Source: Catonia carolina (Eukaryota; Arthropoda; Insecta; Hemiptera; Achilidae). From it: a DNA stretch of 64,000 bases. Where the stretch lies: NCBI GenBank assembly GCA_035578175.1, contig JAQMRL010000001.1, positions 61,031,553 through 61,095,552 on the forward strand, given 5' to 3'. The notes below the pieces were generated by a model. The model searched no databases and had not been told where the DNA came from. It saw only the letters and a list, made by a program, of their open reading frames with translations. The position numbers and the translations under genes were made by a program. Positions within the stretch are counted from its first letter, which is position 1; each line of letters starts with the position of its first letter. Shown here piece after piece: positions 50,200 through 62,040 of this stretch.

Positions 50200-50451
50200 T
50201 CCCGGCCCACAAAACCCAGCCGCTTGTCAATCGATAAGGAAGGCACAGAAAAGATAAAAAAGGAAAAACAATGGGTGGTTGTTGTAAATATTTAAAAAAA
50301 ACAAGTGTACCATTTAGACTTATTCCATGTGAATTTAATGAAAAAAAATGAACAATTAATTTAAATATTAATTTCATAATTAGCTCTCAATATCAATTTT
50401 TTAAAAAAATATAGATTGAACAAATGAATTTTAACTAATAGTATCACCAAA

Positions 50452-50488
<37 letters not shown>

Positions 50489-50820
50489 TGTGTAAACACT
50501 TTTGGCCTCGTTTGATACATGAGTATGTATGGCCTCCTTTATACGAGGATAAATGTATGCAATCTTCTAATTTTTCTTCCTTTGTTTTCGAGATGGTATA
50601 ATCCTATTATGAGATGATAAAAAGTTCACTCGAGACGGCGTCTCGGATCCGTAGACGATTATATTACACTATTGAAAGGCAGTATCGCCTGAATATTTTT
50701 CTATCGGTAAAAAGTCTTTTTGAACTCTGCGACATCAACCATTCTCCATCCGACTTTAATCATACGTACATTACAAATATGCCATTAGTTATTTTGATAA
50801 TTTATACGCCCTCAAAATAA
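50200..50820. other. No gene; AT microsatellite
   Basis: Contains (AT)n at 50454-50487. Otherwise AT-rich and unassigned. Confidence 0.5.
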
Positions 50821-50821
50821 A

Positions 50822-51165
50822 TATGGTGGCAAAAAACTGTTATTTTTGGTCCGATTTGCATGAAACTCAGAACAGTGTATTTTTAGTCACTGAATTCCTA
50901 TTCAGTATGCCAATGATATTTTGAAAAATCAAAATTTTCAAAATTTGTTATCAAAAATCAATACCAAAGATGGCGGCAAAAAATTTACTTTGTTATTATT
51001 ATTCCCCGATTTGCACGAAATTAAGAACTCCCAAATTTTTTACGAGTTCATTTTACTGGAAACGAAAAATCATTTTGATAACTTTGAACATCAAACTCAA
51101 AAACAAATATGACAGCAAAAACCGAGTTTTGCGTTTTTTGTGCAATTTACTGGAAACTTAGAATG
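50822..51165. repeat. Decayed tandem repeat, about 143-bp units
   Basis: Units are marked by ATATGGTGGCAAAAAACTG (50822), AGATGGCGGCAAAAAATTT (50969) and ATATGACAGCAAAAACCG (51107). Each is followed by CCGATTTGCA-GAAA-T. Open frames here are by-products. Confidence 0.65.
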
Positions 51166-51179
51166 GCCCTGTAGACTAC

Positions 51180-52420
51180 TTAAGCATGGAACACGGGAGG
51201 AAGTATGTGTTGTGAGATCTCAGTTGAACCTTCTCGCGCATCGTTACAGCAGACAACATGGTTTAGCATAACGAACGACACGAACAACGTAGCCCCTTAT
51301 CTACTGCGCACATTATTGTTGTTCCAACTTAGATATCACGACCCATACTAAGTATTTGTAGACCAAATGACTATGCTCTACGCGCCCGACAGGTACTTAA
51401 AATACATACTTTTTTTTATGATGATATTATAATGGAACACAAAGCACGAGAGAAAGGACTATATTATTCTACACCGGAGTATTATAGCCTACTCCAAAAC
51501 ATTCATTAGTGTAGCGAAGCGCATGCGTTCTGCTATTTAATTACAAATTAAGTCCATCTAAGTACAGAATGACTGTAAACGGAGTCGATAGACTGACAGC
51601 AGAAAGGCCGAAGTCTTTTTATAAGTGCTACTGTAAGTATCGGAGTAAGCCTACTGAATCAGGTTAGAATGGTGCCGTATATTTTCCGCTTCATTGAACT
51701 GCGTTCTGCATTACTTTGTATTATGGGTGCATTTCTTCAATTTTATAAATACTGAAGTAGGCTTAACCGTTAGTTTTCTTTGAACATACAACAGACTGTT
51801 TTTCTTTATTATTTTAATAAAAAAAAATTATTATTAGGTTAGTTTAATAATTAAATACTTTGTTAATAACTTTATTTTTATTAAGTAGGTACTTCTCTGA
51901 AACAAGGGGGGTGATATGATCAATTTTTAAACTTACATAACACTTCATACACGTCTCTGGTATCAAATTATTTAGTTTTTAATGAGCCTTAAGTTTTGAC
52001 TTATCTTAATTTCTTATACAGCCAAAAGTTAAATGCGGGAAACTTGTAAGTACGGTAATATACGTATTTATGAACTGCTTTTTACTTCACATGGTTGTTG
52101 GTCTGTTGAAAAACGTACTACGTTTCCAAAAGAATGGGAACAGCGCTAAGAAATACTGTTAAAACTTGTAAGGCCAACAAAATAACTTTGGTGGTAAAGC
52201 TTATGGTAGTTTTAAACTTACTACCATTACGAAGTTAAATAAATATTAGGCTACCACAATGCAATTGCAGCCAATATAAATTAATATGTGAAGAACATGA
52301 AAACTGCTATACTAGCAACTTTGCATCATTGTGTATCAATTGATACTGAGCCAAGGACGTAAACAGTTGGTGCTTTTATAATCGTGCGATATCACGTAAT
52401 GAAAGACCTAGTAAGCATGA
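51180..52420. other. Intergenic or last-intron sequence, nothing recognised
   Basis: AT-rich. It could belong to the final ACSBG intron if the terminal exon lies beyond. Confidence 0.35.
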
Positions 52421-52423
52421 AGA

Positions 52424-52854
52424 ATGCCTAAAGACACCCATAAACCGTCTAGTGCTGAAACACATAGCACCACCTTAAAAGAGGGTGGTCGATATAACCC
52501 TTTTACAAAGATGCCTCAAGGGATATATACGCAAAAAGAAAATGAGAGCTTGCATTCCAAAATATGGAACAGATGCGACAAGCCTCGCAGTGTGTCGAAA
52601 AAATAGAACAAATTGCAGTGGCTGATGCTGTAAATTATTACAATTTTGGGCATGTAGGCCTAACACTGCCATCAGGAATGAATAGAGCTAGGTTGTCACC
52701 AGGAAACATAAGCATTCTATTTTCAAAGAGGAAAGATAAGCGAAGGAAGAGACGAATGGCTGCTGCACGCTCTGCTAAATTTCAAGAAAGAAAAAGACGG
52801 TTGAGGCTGGAAAATATGAGAAAAAAAGAGACTAAAAAAAAACAGAGGGATTAA
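52424..52854 (+). pseudogene. Transposon-type C-terminal fragment (uncertain)
   Basis: The 96-codon frame at 52564-52854 reads KIEQIAVADAVNYYNFGHVG, LTLPSGMNRARLSPGN, then a very basic tail of RKRR/KK repeats. The pattern of YN-G--G, MG--PG and a basic coiled tail recurs in arthropod transposon-encoded proteins of unsettled class. A shorter preceding frame (52424) overlaps it and looks like the same protein shifted. Confidence 0.3.
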
Positions 52855-52859
52855 CCTAT

Positions 52860-53970
52860 AGTGCAGGAGAATCCCGAAGTAGGCTACATCACAATTAGTA
52901 AGTCATTCTGCTCGCACTTTAACTTGATTTATCTGAAGAAAAAATAGATTTTGTTTTTCGAAGTTTCAGAAAATCATAACTTCTTTTTAAGAATCTTTCT
53001 CTTAAAGATAAAGCAATATTTTTGTTTTAAATTGTTCAGGAGACGTAGTTCTGTAATCTAGTGAAGAGAACTAACCAAATATTAACTAAAAATATTTTTT
53101 TAAATTTAGAGTTAAAAATAAACGTCGTTTTCCGTGACGTAAAAGTTAAAAAAAAAATAAGATTTTAAGACTTTCAAAAAATACTTTATCATTAATTTTA
53201 GAAAAATTAGACGTATAGGTCAAGTATAAAAATAATTACACAGCTTTCCTTATAATCCACTGATATTCCACCCCCACCACTTAGAAAGCAACTGGGTGGA
53301 CATTTTCTATATTATATGAAAAATTATCCATTTTTTAACTCTTCAAAAAAAAAACATGTGTAATTCATAATGGAAAGTATTTCACATTTTGCGTATGTTC
53401 CCCCCTTAAATTCTAGAAATACCTTCGAGACGCACAAATCAAAACGACGAGGGAGAATAACTTGAAAGTTATTCCCTCCCAAAGAAAAGTTTGGATCCAC
53501 CCTGAATTGATAGTAACTTTGGTTCTGTTCAAATATTAAAGTCTAATTAGGCTCATTTTTTTAATTATATGTGTACAACGAGAAACTCTTGATTGGTTTT
53601 TAGATCTGAACTAAAACTGACATAAGGTTAATGTCTCAACGGGTTTTGAGATATGACATATCGTTCGAAAACTTACGATGCCTGCACGAGTACCATGGAC
53701 TATATTATACTGAAAGCTTGCTGCCGGTTCTGACCGGAAGTAAACATTACAGGTCAACAGATCGACGGATTTTGATGTAAGACGAATTGATGGAATCCTT
53801 ACGATGCCATGAGTGTCTCATCTCAAGCTAAATGTTACCAGAAGTTTAGTGAAGTTTTTTTGTGATTCCGTAATCACTAAAAAGAATAAAATAAAACAGT
53901 TATTTAAAAAATACAAAACACAACTGCCAAAAAACTAAATTAAAAATTGATTGACAAAAATTGTTGTTTA
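52860..53970. other. Intergenic, nothing recognised
   Basis: AT-rich, with no coding signal. An open lysine-rich stretch near 53110 is discussed under rejected items. Confidence 0.35.
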
Positions 53971-53971
53971 G

Positions 53972-54068
53972 GTCAACTGCCGAAAGGCTAGTTTGAACCT
54001 CTAAAGGTTTTAAAGTGAAAATGAGGAGTGAGGTGGCCCTCCTCACTGAGTCGAGAGAGTATGCTTAA
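53972..54068 (+). repeat. Dispersed repeat shared with 26730-26850
   Basis: Shares GCCGAAAGGCT-GTTTGAACC, GAGGAGTGA and CCTCCTCACTGAGT in the same order as the copy at 26.7 kb. A third decayed copy lies inverted at about 20960-21035. Confidence 0.7.
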
Positions 54069-54555
54069 CACGTTTTCAGACCCCCTGAACCCAAAAAACA
54101 TATTTTTAGTGATTGATCTGCGCGCGCGCGTGTGTCAACAAAATATCTCAAGAATGAAGTATCGTACAAAGTTGGAACTTACAACTTAAGTTAGGTACGA
54201 CTGTGGGACCCGACATGAAGATTTTAATCCAAATCGGTCAACCGGAAGTAGTAGTTTATTCGTGGAATTTTTCACTATTTTGCAATTTTTTCAAAAACGG
54301 CTCCTAAATTTATTTTTTGAAATCGCCTCATATAGAGCTTACTACATTTTTTATGCTCTCCAAAATAGGTAAGTGCCATGTCTGCTGAAATTCTTGGGGG
54401 GGCTGAGCTCTCGTAGAAAAAAAATTTTTTTTTAAGACTGCGGCTTTATTTGAATTTTAGAGCAAAAGTGTATATAATAAAAGTTGTAGGACAATTAAAA
54501 AACACAACTTTTATTTCAAACATTTGTTTGTACATTGCTTACTTTAGCGGCTGGA
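54069..54555 (+). repeat. Copy of the 22.2-23.1 kb TIR element (partial)
   Basis: It runs from CGTTTTCAGACCCCCTGAAC through a (CG)n(TG)n tract and GGTCAACCGGAAGTAGTAGT to CAACTTTTATTTCAAACAT. It is in inverted orientation to the first copy. Its left terminal part is replaced by the repeat at 53972-54068. Confidence 0.85.
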
Positions 54556-54941
54556 TAATTAGACATGGATGATTACTTGGTTTTGTTTTATAAAATTGTA
54601 TGTTGTTAAAAAATGAGTAAACATATTTTTTAACAATGAAGCTTTGACCAAATGGTAGAACCGGCAAAGTTTTCAATGTCTAATGAAGCAAATCGACGGT
54701 ATTAATTTAAAAAATTTATTGTTTGTTAATATTTGTGTGCTGCTAGTGAAACGTGTGTTAAGTCGTTTTTTGTGAAAATGAGTTGACTATCACAGGATGG
54801 AGAATTTTTTCAGATTTTTGTGTCTAATGTGGTAAATCCTATCCAAATTACGAAGAAAGTTATAGCTTAGTGCCAGTTGCGACGTCTGTGAAGTTGGCCC
54901 CACCCAAACAAAAATTTGAAAAAAAATTAGTGCCTTCGATT

Positions 54942-55445
54942 GTTCTACGTTTGTTCCGGATTGTTCCGCAAAAACTTTTGTTTGTTCCGCTCAAATAATC
55001 GAGAAAATCGAGAAAAACCGTGCGTGGGACTAACTTCACGATGGCCCCCTCCATTTAACTTTTTCAACTACTTTTCGCATAGATCGATAGATCTTCGTTT
55101 GTTCCGGATTGTTCCACAAAAATTTTTGTTTGTTCCGCTCAAATAAGCGAGAAAATTGAGGAAAATTGCGGGCGAGCTAGCCCCCCCCCCACTCAACTTT
55201 TTGAACTTTTTTATACATGGATCGATAGGTCTTCGTTTGTTCCGGATTGTTCCGCAAAAATTTTCGTTCGTTCCGCTCAAATAGGCGAGAAAATCGAGGA
55301 AAACTTTGTAGTGGTGGGGGTAAACAAGCGCGTTTAATATTTTCAACATTGTTTTTGTCTATATCGATAGCCCTTCAATAATTGTGGGTTGTTCCGCATA
55401 AAGTTTCCTTTGTTTCGCTCAAATAATATTTAAATTAATATTATG
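54942..55445. repeat. Left arm tandem units of the foldback
   Basis: The motif CGTTTGTTCCGGATTGTTCC starts at 54948, 55096 and 55234, with a decayed fourth near 55376. Each unit has three GTTCCG copies around CAAAAA-TTTTTG, a CGAGAAAATCGAG block, a C-rich GGGGCTAACTTC-like block and ATCGAT. GTTCCG repeats are candidate transposase-binding sites (inference). Confidence 0.88.
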
Positions 55446-56622
55446 GAAATTCAAGTGATTGTTCTATGTATATATTGGTATTAAGTCCCGCTTGTTTTTC
55501 TGATTCTGAAACTAAATTTTACTTCCAACTACCCATCCGTAATGTTTCCTAGAAGAAAACTAGCCCCGTCATTTATCTTCGTAAGATCTGGTGGCATTTC
55601 CCACGACCTTCTAAATTATCTTTTGTCAGTTTCAGTTTCAGTCACTTGCCAAGACTATATTTCAAATCAATTTATTTCCATCATTACCTAAGTTAGGGGT
55701 ATGCAACAGTAATTTGGTTTTGTTTAGAAAAACAGATTTATCATATGGTTTTATTTTAAATCTTTTATGTCTAATATTAATAACTAAATGACAAGATGAG
55801 AAGAATGTTTACAATTTTTTATTTCACTTAAAACCCTCTCCGCCTACCAACGTTATTGTTTTTATAATGTTATCCAGAGTGGCCAGTAACCCGATACACA
55901 TATTTTTTATGTTCAGGGAAATTTTAGTTTCCAAACTGTAATAAATTTATCTCAAGTACAATGGCTCAAGACTTATTTTGTATGATTCTCCCTATACAAA
56001 CAAATTGTAACGTCATTTATAATAGTGAAGCAAAATAGTTTGAAGTCAAAATTTATGGCTTCATCTGAAATCGTAGGCTTCTCTTCCTATTTTTTGTTTA
56101 TTAGGCCTAACAACTCCCCCCCCCCACACACACATACATTTCTACTGGTCACTACACCAAGCTTCAAGCTTGTTGCACAACCGGTGTTACTAGAGCTAAA
56201 ATCTACCGTCTGACTGACGGTCCCAGTCGGTCGGATTTCGGATCAGCCCGGTTCGAAAGTCCAAAACGATGTTAAACTGTAAAAATAATTTTGGCCGCCT
56301 AAATCAATCAAATACCTCATTGTGCGGCGTGAAAACTAGAATCAGTGATGATTTAAAACAATAAATAACTAACCGTAATAAATTAACAAAACACATACCT
56401 ATTAGGCCTAAACATTTATAAATTTTTTCATTTACATTTTCATACGGAATATTCTTTCAGTTTTTCATCGTTTTTTAGGTGAACTATTTTAAAGTAACTC
56501 GCTTAACTAATTTAATCTAAAAGAGTATAAATATCCCGTCCAACATAAAATAAAACGAAATATCTTATTAATTGTCAGAAGAATCACTCAAACTACAGAC
56601 TGGTAATCTTATTATAAACTAA
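55446..56622. other. Foldback interior, left of the Harbinger insertion
   Basis: AT-rich, with a C-run near 56117. No coding signal or known repeat recognised. Confidence 0.4.
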
Positions 56623-56754
56623 AGGAGCTAGCCCACAGAACGCGATCTGATTGCGCGATCCGATCGCGTTGCCCGCTGCGATAAAATTGACAACAAATAT
56701 AACACGGAAGGATTGCAGCGATCCAGTTATTGCATACTTGTTTCCTGAGAGCCA

Positions 56755-58905
56755 ATGGACAAACGTTATTTATACATAATGTCTAGCAGTAGTGATCTAG
56801 ACGAACTTCTTATCATTCTCGCTCTTTCTTCAAGAAAGCGAAAGAAGTGGGTTCATGACGTTAATGAAAAACGAGAAAAGTTGGGGGAATTTCATCGTCT
56901 TTGTGTGGAACTCGCTTCATTTGAAGATCGGTGCTTCAATTATTTTTGAATGTCTCGAGAGCAGTTTGAGAGTCTACACAATCTCATTCAACCAAACATC
57001 AAAGATGACAACAAACTGGAGGAAACCCATCGGAACGAAAGAAAGAATGGCAATATGTTTGAGATAAGAATTTATTTCATTATGCAATTTAAAACAAAAA
57101 CTAGTGAAGTAGTGACATAAATTTTAATAGAAACAAAAGTAAAATATAAATAAAAGTACCTGTGAACTAGTAGCAAAATAATTTCATAGTAGGTATATTA
57201 CACATAATAATTTATTATAACGTTTTATTACACATATTTGTCAAAATTACATAAAAATGATCAAATTACAAAACAAAATTTAACGTCGGACCTTATGTTA
57301 ATAATCATAATTGTACGTTTTCGTACAAGTCCTTTATGGTAGAATACGCGGACGAAGATTGTTCATATTGGAATGAAGCTGTAGCGTTGTTGGATGCATG
57401 CAGCTCGGCGTACATTCGATCTTGTGTACGTGCTGCACTAGGTTCAGACCACTGTGAGTTATCGGTCGATGTAGACTGTGCTGGCGATGTTAGGGCTGCG
57501 ATTTCTCTAAGTTCAGCTTTCCCAAATAATTCAGCCAACTCCATTTTTATTAAAACTTGAGTGTGCGGAGAAAATTTTTTAAATGTCTCAGCGTAGCTTA
57601 AAAATAGGTGGTCTATCCGATCGTGATGCGTCGTTTTCAGGTTTTTCTTATTTTCTAAATAATTCAACACCGCAGCCACATCTTCAGTGACTTCCTTTCG
57701 TTTATTTTTTGGTTTTGTTGTAGTCGGTTGTATTGAACCGCTCGAAGTTTCCCCCTCATGTTCGTCCTGTTCATATTCCTGCGGATCGTTTTTCCCTTCA
57801 CTATTTATGCATAATGACTATGGTGACCCAGCTTCTTCAACATTGGAACAGGTGGGCCGTGGTGGCATAGTATCACGAAGAAACTGTAGATGGTCAGCCC
57901 AAGGCCAATTTTTATACTTTTTCGCAGAGCCAGTACCTGCCGTCTCCCACTTGAAGTACCTTATGTAGCAATCACGGAGATTTTTCCATTTTTGTTTCAC
58001 TTTGTCTCCTGTAAATGATCAAAAATATTTCAACAATGCATTCCATATTTTATTAATTAATTTCCTAATTTTATATTCAACTAAGTACATAGGCCTATAT
58101 ATTATTTAAGTGATCTTTTCTTTTCTTTTAGGTATTTGGCTACCGGAGATTCGTTCCAAACTATTGCTTTTTCTTTCCGATTAGGACAAAGTACTGTCTC
58201 AATCATTGTGAAAAACATATGTAAACAACTTTGGAATGTTTTACAACCATTGGTTTTACCAACGCCGACGGAAGAAACATGGAAAAACTGTGAGATTGGT
58301 TTTAGAGAACGTTGGAATTTCCCCAATTGCATTGGAAGCATTGACGGGAAACATATAAAAATTAAATGTCCTAACAATAGCGGATCAAGATACTTTTGTT
58401 ATAAAAATTTCTTTTCAATAGTACTTCTCGCAATTGTTGATTCCAATTACAATTTTATCGTTGTCCATATTGGCAACGATATTTTACCTGGAACAGACAT
58501 TCCCGTTCCTCACGTATTTGTAGGCGATGAGGGTTTTAAATTACAGACGTATTTAATGCGCCCTTTTCCCAAACCTGCAGTCATGGAAAATGAAGCAAAG
58601 AAGATTTTCAATTATCGACTAAGCAAAGCCCATCGAGTTGTAGAAAACGCATTTGGCATTTTAGCTCAAAGTGGAGAATTTTTTTTAGGCCCATGGAAGT
58701 ACACGTTAATACTGCAGTAGATGTGGTAAAAGCTGCATGCTGTTTGCACAATTTTATTCGCAGCGACACAACTAACAACTCTAGTACAAATGATACTTTA
58801 GATGAGACCAACAGCCAAAGTCTCCGGGCATTCTCAAATACACAACGATCGAAGGAACGGTCAAGTGATGCTGCCTACGTCGTGCGTGAACATTTTCGTA
58901 ACTAG
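56755..58905 (+). pseudogene. Harbinger (HARBI1-like) nuclease, two exons, lightly damaged
   Basis: Exon 1 (56755 to about 57061) reads RKRKKWVHDVNEKREKLGEF, HRLCVELASFEDRCFNYF, then a TGA at 56947, MSREQFESLHNLI, and after a frameshift TNWRKPIGTKERMAICLR. The expected donor after it reads ATAAG, not GTAAG. Exon 2 begins at 58132 (after ttcttttag), completing R-YLATGDSFQTIAF. It carries the DDE core GSIDGKHIK, VGDEGFKL and HRVVENAFGIL. About one missing base near 58672 shifts the frame before the C-terminal MEVHVNTAVDVVKAACCLHN, which ends at 58905. Four small lesions inactivate it. Confidence 0.92.
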
Positions 58906-59224
58906 GTACTTCAACGGTTTCAATAATTAAATTGGTGAGCAAATTTGTAGTTTTCATAATGAACTACCCATAATTATAAAAATGTACTTTTCATCATTGT
59001 TTTCAGACTTTTTATGTATATGTCTGTACTATTATTATATTATACCTATACAAGAATATAGAAACTATAAAAACTTACCACTTTCATTTAGTTCAGCACC
59101 AATTTCTTTCCATGCCTCAGCCTTCTTCATTAGATCTTTGTACAGCGTATCTCGAACATCGTATAAATAAGCACGACGCCGCACACAGTCTATTAATTTT
59201 TCAATTTCGTCAGTAGAAGCCATT
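57305..59224 (-). pseudogene. Harbinger-associated MADF protein, two exons, one stop
   Basis: This partner protein binds DNA and brings the nuclease to the element. Exon 1 (59224-59079) reads MASTDEIEKLIDCVRRRAYL, then YDVRD and WKEIGAELNES, ending at a gtaagt donor. Exon 2 (58008 down to 57305, acceptor catttacag) continues GDKVKQKWKNLRDCYIRYFK, completing the MADF domain. After a TAG at 57818-57820 the same frame resumes through EEDV-type linker to a C-terminal BESS-like helix (RIDHLFLSYAETFKKF, then QVLIKMELAELFG). One stop in an otherwise continuous frame. Confidence 0.85.
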
Positions 59225-59417
59225 TTGCTGGTCTGCCCGCCGAGATCTCTGTAAAAATTCACAACGATTGCTCTGCCCGCCGCGATCTCGACTGATCGCT
59301 CTCGTTGCCCGCGTTCTGTTTGACTAGGATGATGCAATACCACGTAATTCAGAGATCGCAGCGGGCAAAACGATCGGATCGCGCGATCAGATCGCGTTCT
59401 GTGTGCTAGCTCCTTAA

Positions 59418-60050
59418 TGGTCATATACGTAAAAACTGAATTTACGAGAAATCACGCCAAGTTAATTATATCAGTGTAAATGATTTATGTTAACTATAGA
59501 TATTTTTATAAATTAAAAATTCTCATTTCCCTCAGAAGATTTTCTTTTTGGGCTAAACACTATCCGGGAAGGAACCGGTGCTGCGAATAATGAAGTCTGG
59601 GTTAGATTGTTATGACTAACAGATATTTTTCTAAACGCATTGTATTCAGAAGGCCAATGTTGAAAAGTTGTAATTCTGTTGACGTCCCTACATAAATCAT
59701 CGTATGCCGCTTTGGTTTATTTTTTCAAACTAAGTATAAACCAACCTTTTGGTTCCTTAAACAATAAATAACCTTTAGTAATTTGTTTACGTTATCACAT
59801 GCCTGATGCTTGTTCCTGTTCTACCAGACTATCGTAAAAGATTTCATTACCTTTCCAATACATTTATATGTTTTCTTATTATTACTCATTGCATTCGCTG
59901 TTACAATAGGCATAATATCATGTTTAAACAAAAAAATTACTGTACATTATTTATCGCAATCCTTTTCGTTTAGCAAGTACATGCAGTAAAAAGTAAAAAT
60001 GAAGAGATTCAATTAATCCTTCATATTCTAAGTATTGAACATTTTTGCGG
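59418..60050. other. Foldback interior, right of the Harbinger insertion
   Basis: AT-rich; nothing recognised. Confidence 0.4.
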
Positions 60051-60319
60051 ACTATTCAGGAACTATTGAAGGGATATCGATATAGGCCGAAAAATGTTAA
60101 AACTACTAAACGCGCTGGTTTATCCCCTCCACTCCAAAGTTTTCCTTGATTTTCCCGCTTATTTAGGCGGAACAAACGGAACTTCGTGTGAAACCTTCTT
60201 AAACTAATGAAAGGCTATCGATATAGGAAAAAAAAATTAAAATATTAAACGCCCTGGGTTATGCCCTCCACTCCAAAGTTATCCTTAAATTTCTCGCGTA
60301 TTTGAGCAGAAGAAACGAG

Positions 60320-61421
60320 GCATGCGCTATGGCATGCCTCTTTTAATTTGTAGTGTTTTACAGAACGTACTATGGAAGAAGTCCGTTGTGTTTTAAGAGA
60401 TTTATCTAAAAACAAACTAACGGAAAAAAATGATCGCTACTCCAAATTAAAGCCTGTTCTTTTCTGCGTTGATTGGTTTTGTTTAGATTATTTTATGTAG
60501 AAATTAGTCGGAGATACAGCAATTTACGCAAAAAAGTACTCAGTTTTTAGCCGGTTTTCCGTTAATGTGTTTTTAAACTTCAGTTACTCCGTCCAGGCTT
60601 TTCATAAAAATTGGTGTTCATGTAAGTTAATTACTTTGAAAACCAGAGTTTTCTCTGTAATATAAATATTTTAAAAGTAAAGGTAGAGAAATGAATTTTG
60701 GACTGAAACATGAATTTTTACAACAGTATTATGTCAAGCAAAGGGTTTATTTTTTATAACAAAAGCATCATTAAATCATTGAAAATTAGCTACGGAATGA
60801 GTTGCAGCAGAAAAAACACAGAAGTACATTTTTCTAGGCGACTATACTTGGAGCGGATACAACTGTAGAGCTTAGTTCCCCTCAATAAGTTTAGGGGCTA
60901 ATAGAATTTTCTATTAACACTACATATCTATTTCTGTTTTATTTCTAATTACAAATTCAAAATACGATACATGGCACAATACTGCTGTAAAATGGTTCAA
61001 GCCAATATTCATTTCCCTATCTTTACGTGAAGCCAAAATAGCACTATAAAAAAATGGCCGGCATATTAAAATGGAACTTCAGACTTCACTTTTCAAATAT
61101 TTATACGGAGAAAACTCTAATATTTAACGTACTTAAACGCCCTTTTTTATGAAAAGCCTGGACGTAGTAACGAGCGTTTAAGAACCGTACTAACGTAAAA
61201 CCGGCTAAAATCTGAGTAAGCCTACTCTTTATGCGTAAATTGCTGCATCTCCGACTAATTTCTAAATAAAATAATCGAAAAAGGTAAAACTAATCAACGC
61301 CGGAAAACACGCTTTAATTTAGTGTAGAATTCAAAAATATTCGTCAGGTTTTTTGAGATAAAGCTCTTCAAACGAGTGCGGACAGGTGAAGTGCATGCAA
61401 TGAGGCATGCGTCAGACGCAT
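60320..61421. mobile_element. Second inverted-repeat (fold-back) element nested in the right arm
   Basis: Arms of about 350 bases (60320-60690 and 61070-61421) are reverse complements at about 75 to 80 per cent by eye. Both contain GCATGCCTC, TAAATTAAAGC-TGTT, AGAAATTAGTCGGAGAT, GCAGCAATTTACGCA and CCAGGCTTTTCATAAAAA-like blocks. The spacer is non-coding. It splits the tandem array of the host foldback's right arm, so it inserted later. Confidence 0.8.
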
Positions 61422-61439
61422 GACACAAGCGCATGTGTG

Positions 61440-62040
61440 TAGACATAGCTATTGAAGGGCTATCGATGTAGGCAAAACAAATATTAAAACAATAAACGCG
61501 CTTCTTTACCCCCACCACTACAAAGTTTTCCTCGATTTTCTCGCCTATTTGAGCGGAACAAACGAAAATTTTTGCGGAACAATTCGGAACAAACGAAGAT
61601 CTATCGATCCATGTAAAAAAAGTTCAAAAAGTTGAGTGGGTGGGGCTAACTTCACGCTAGCTCGCCGCAGTTTTCTTCGGTTTTCTCGCCTATTTGAGCG
61701 GAACAAACGAAAATTTTTGCGGAACAATCCGGAACAAACGAAGATCTATCGATCCATGTAAAAAAAAGTTCAAAAAGTTGAGACGGTGGGGCTAACTTCA
61801 CGCTATCCCCCAGCAGTTTTCCTCGGTTTTCTCGCTTATTTGAGCGGAATGAACGAAAAATTTTGCGGAACAATCCGGAACGAACGAAGATCTATCGATC
61901 TACGCGAAAATAAGTTGAAAAAGTTAAATGGGAGGGGCCATCGTGAAGTTAGCCCCACGCACGGTTTTTCTCGATTTTCTCGCTTATTTGAGGGTAACAA
62001 ACGAAAATTTTTGCGGAACAATCCGGAACAAACGTAGAAC
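61440..62040. repeat. Right arm tandem units of the foldback
   Basis: The reverse-complement motif, GGAACAATCCGGAACAAACG, ends at 61595, 61740, 61886 and 62034, spaced 145, 146 and 148 bases. A further partial unit starts at 61445. Two more decayed units at about 60060-60325 continue the array on the far side of the nested insertion. Confidence 0.9.

Larger units (their letters stand above)
56623..59414 (+). mobile_element. PIF/Harbinger transposon, 2.8 kb, both genes present
   Basis: Flanked by TAA at 56620-56622 and 59415-59417. Inverted ends begin AGGAGCTAGCCCACAGAACG (left) and AGGAGCTAGCACACAGAACG (right, reverse complement). They stay similar for about 55 bases, through CGATCTGAT-GCGCGATCCGA. 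It carries the nuclease on + and a MADF protein on -, the standard two-gene layout. Each gene has only a few lesions. Confidence 0.95.

Noticed and set aside
50970..51161. Open frames of 63 codons with NLLSKINTKDGG-like sequence
   Set aside because: They fall within the decayed ~143-bp tandem repeat and overlap in two frames.
53110..53167. A possible last ACSBG exon reading LKINVVFRDVKVKKKIRF then stop, after an ag
   Set aside because: Phase would fit, but the GEL-PT motif that should precede the KLKR tail is absent and the region is simple lysine-rich AT DNA. Chance is more likely.
54860..55349. Overlapping frames with repeated FLDFLAYLSGTNKNFCGTIRNKRR-like text
   Set aside because: The protein repeat is only the translation of the foldback arm units; it appears in both arms and in several frames.
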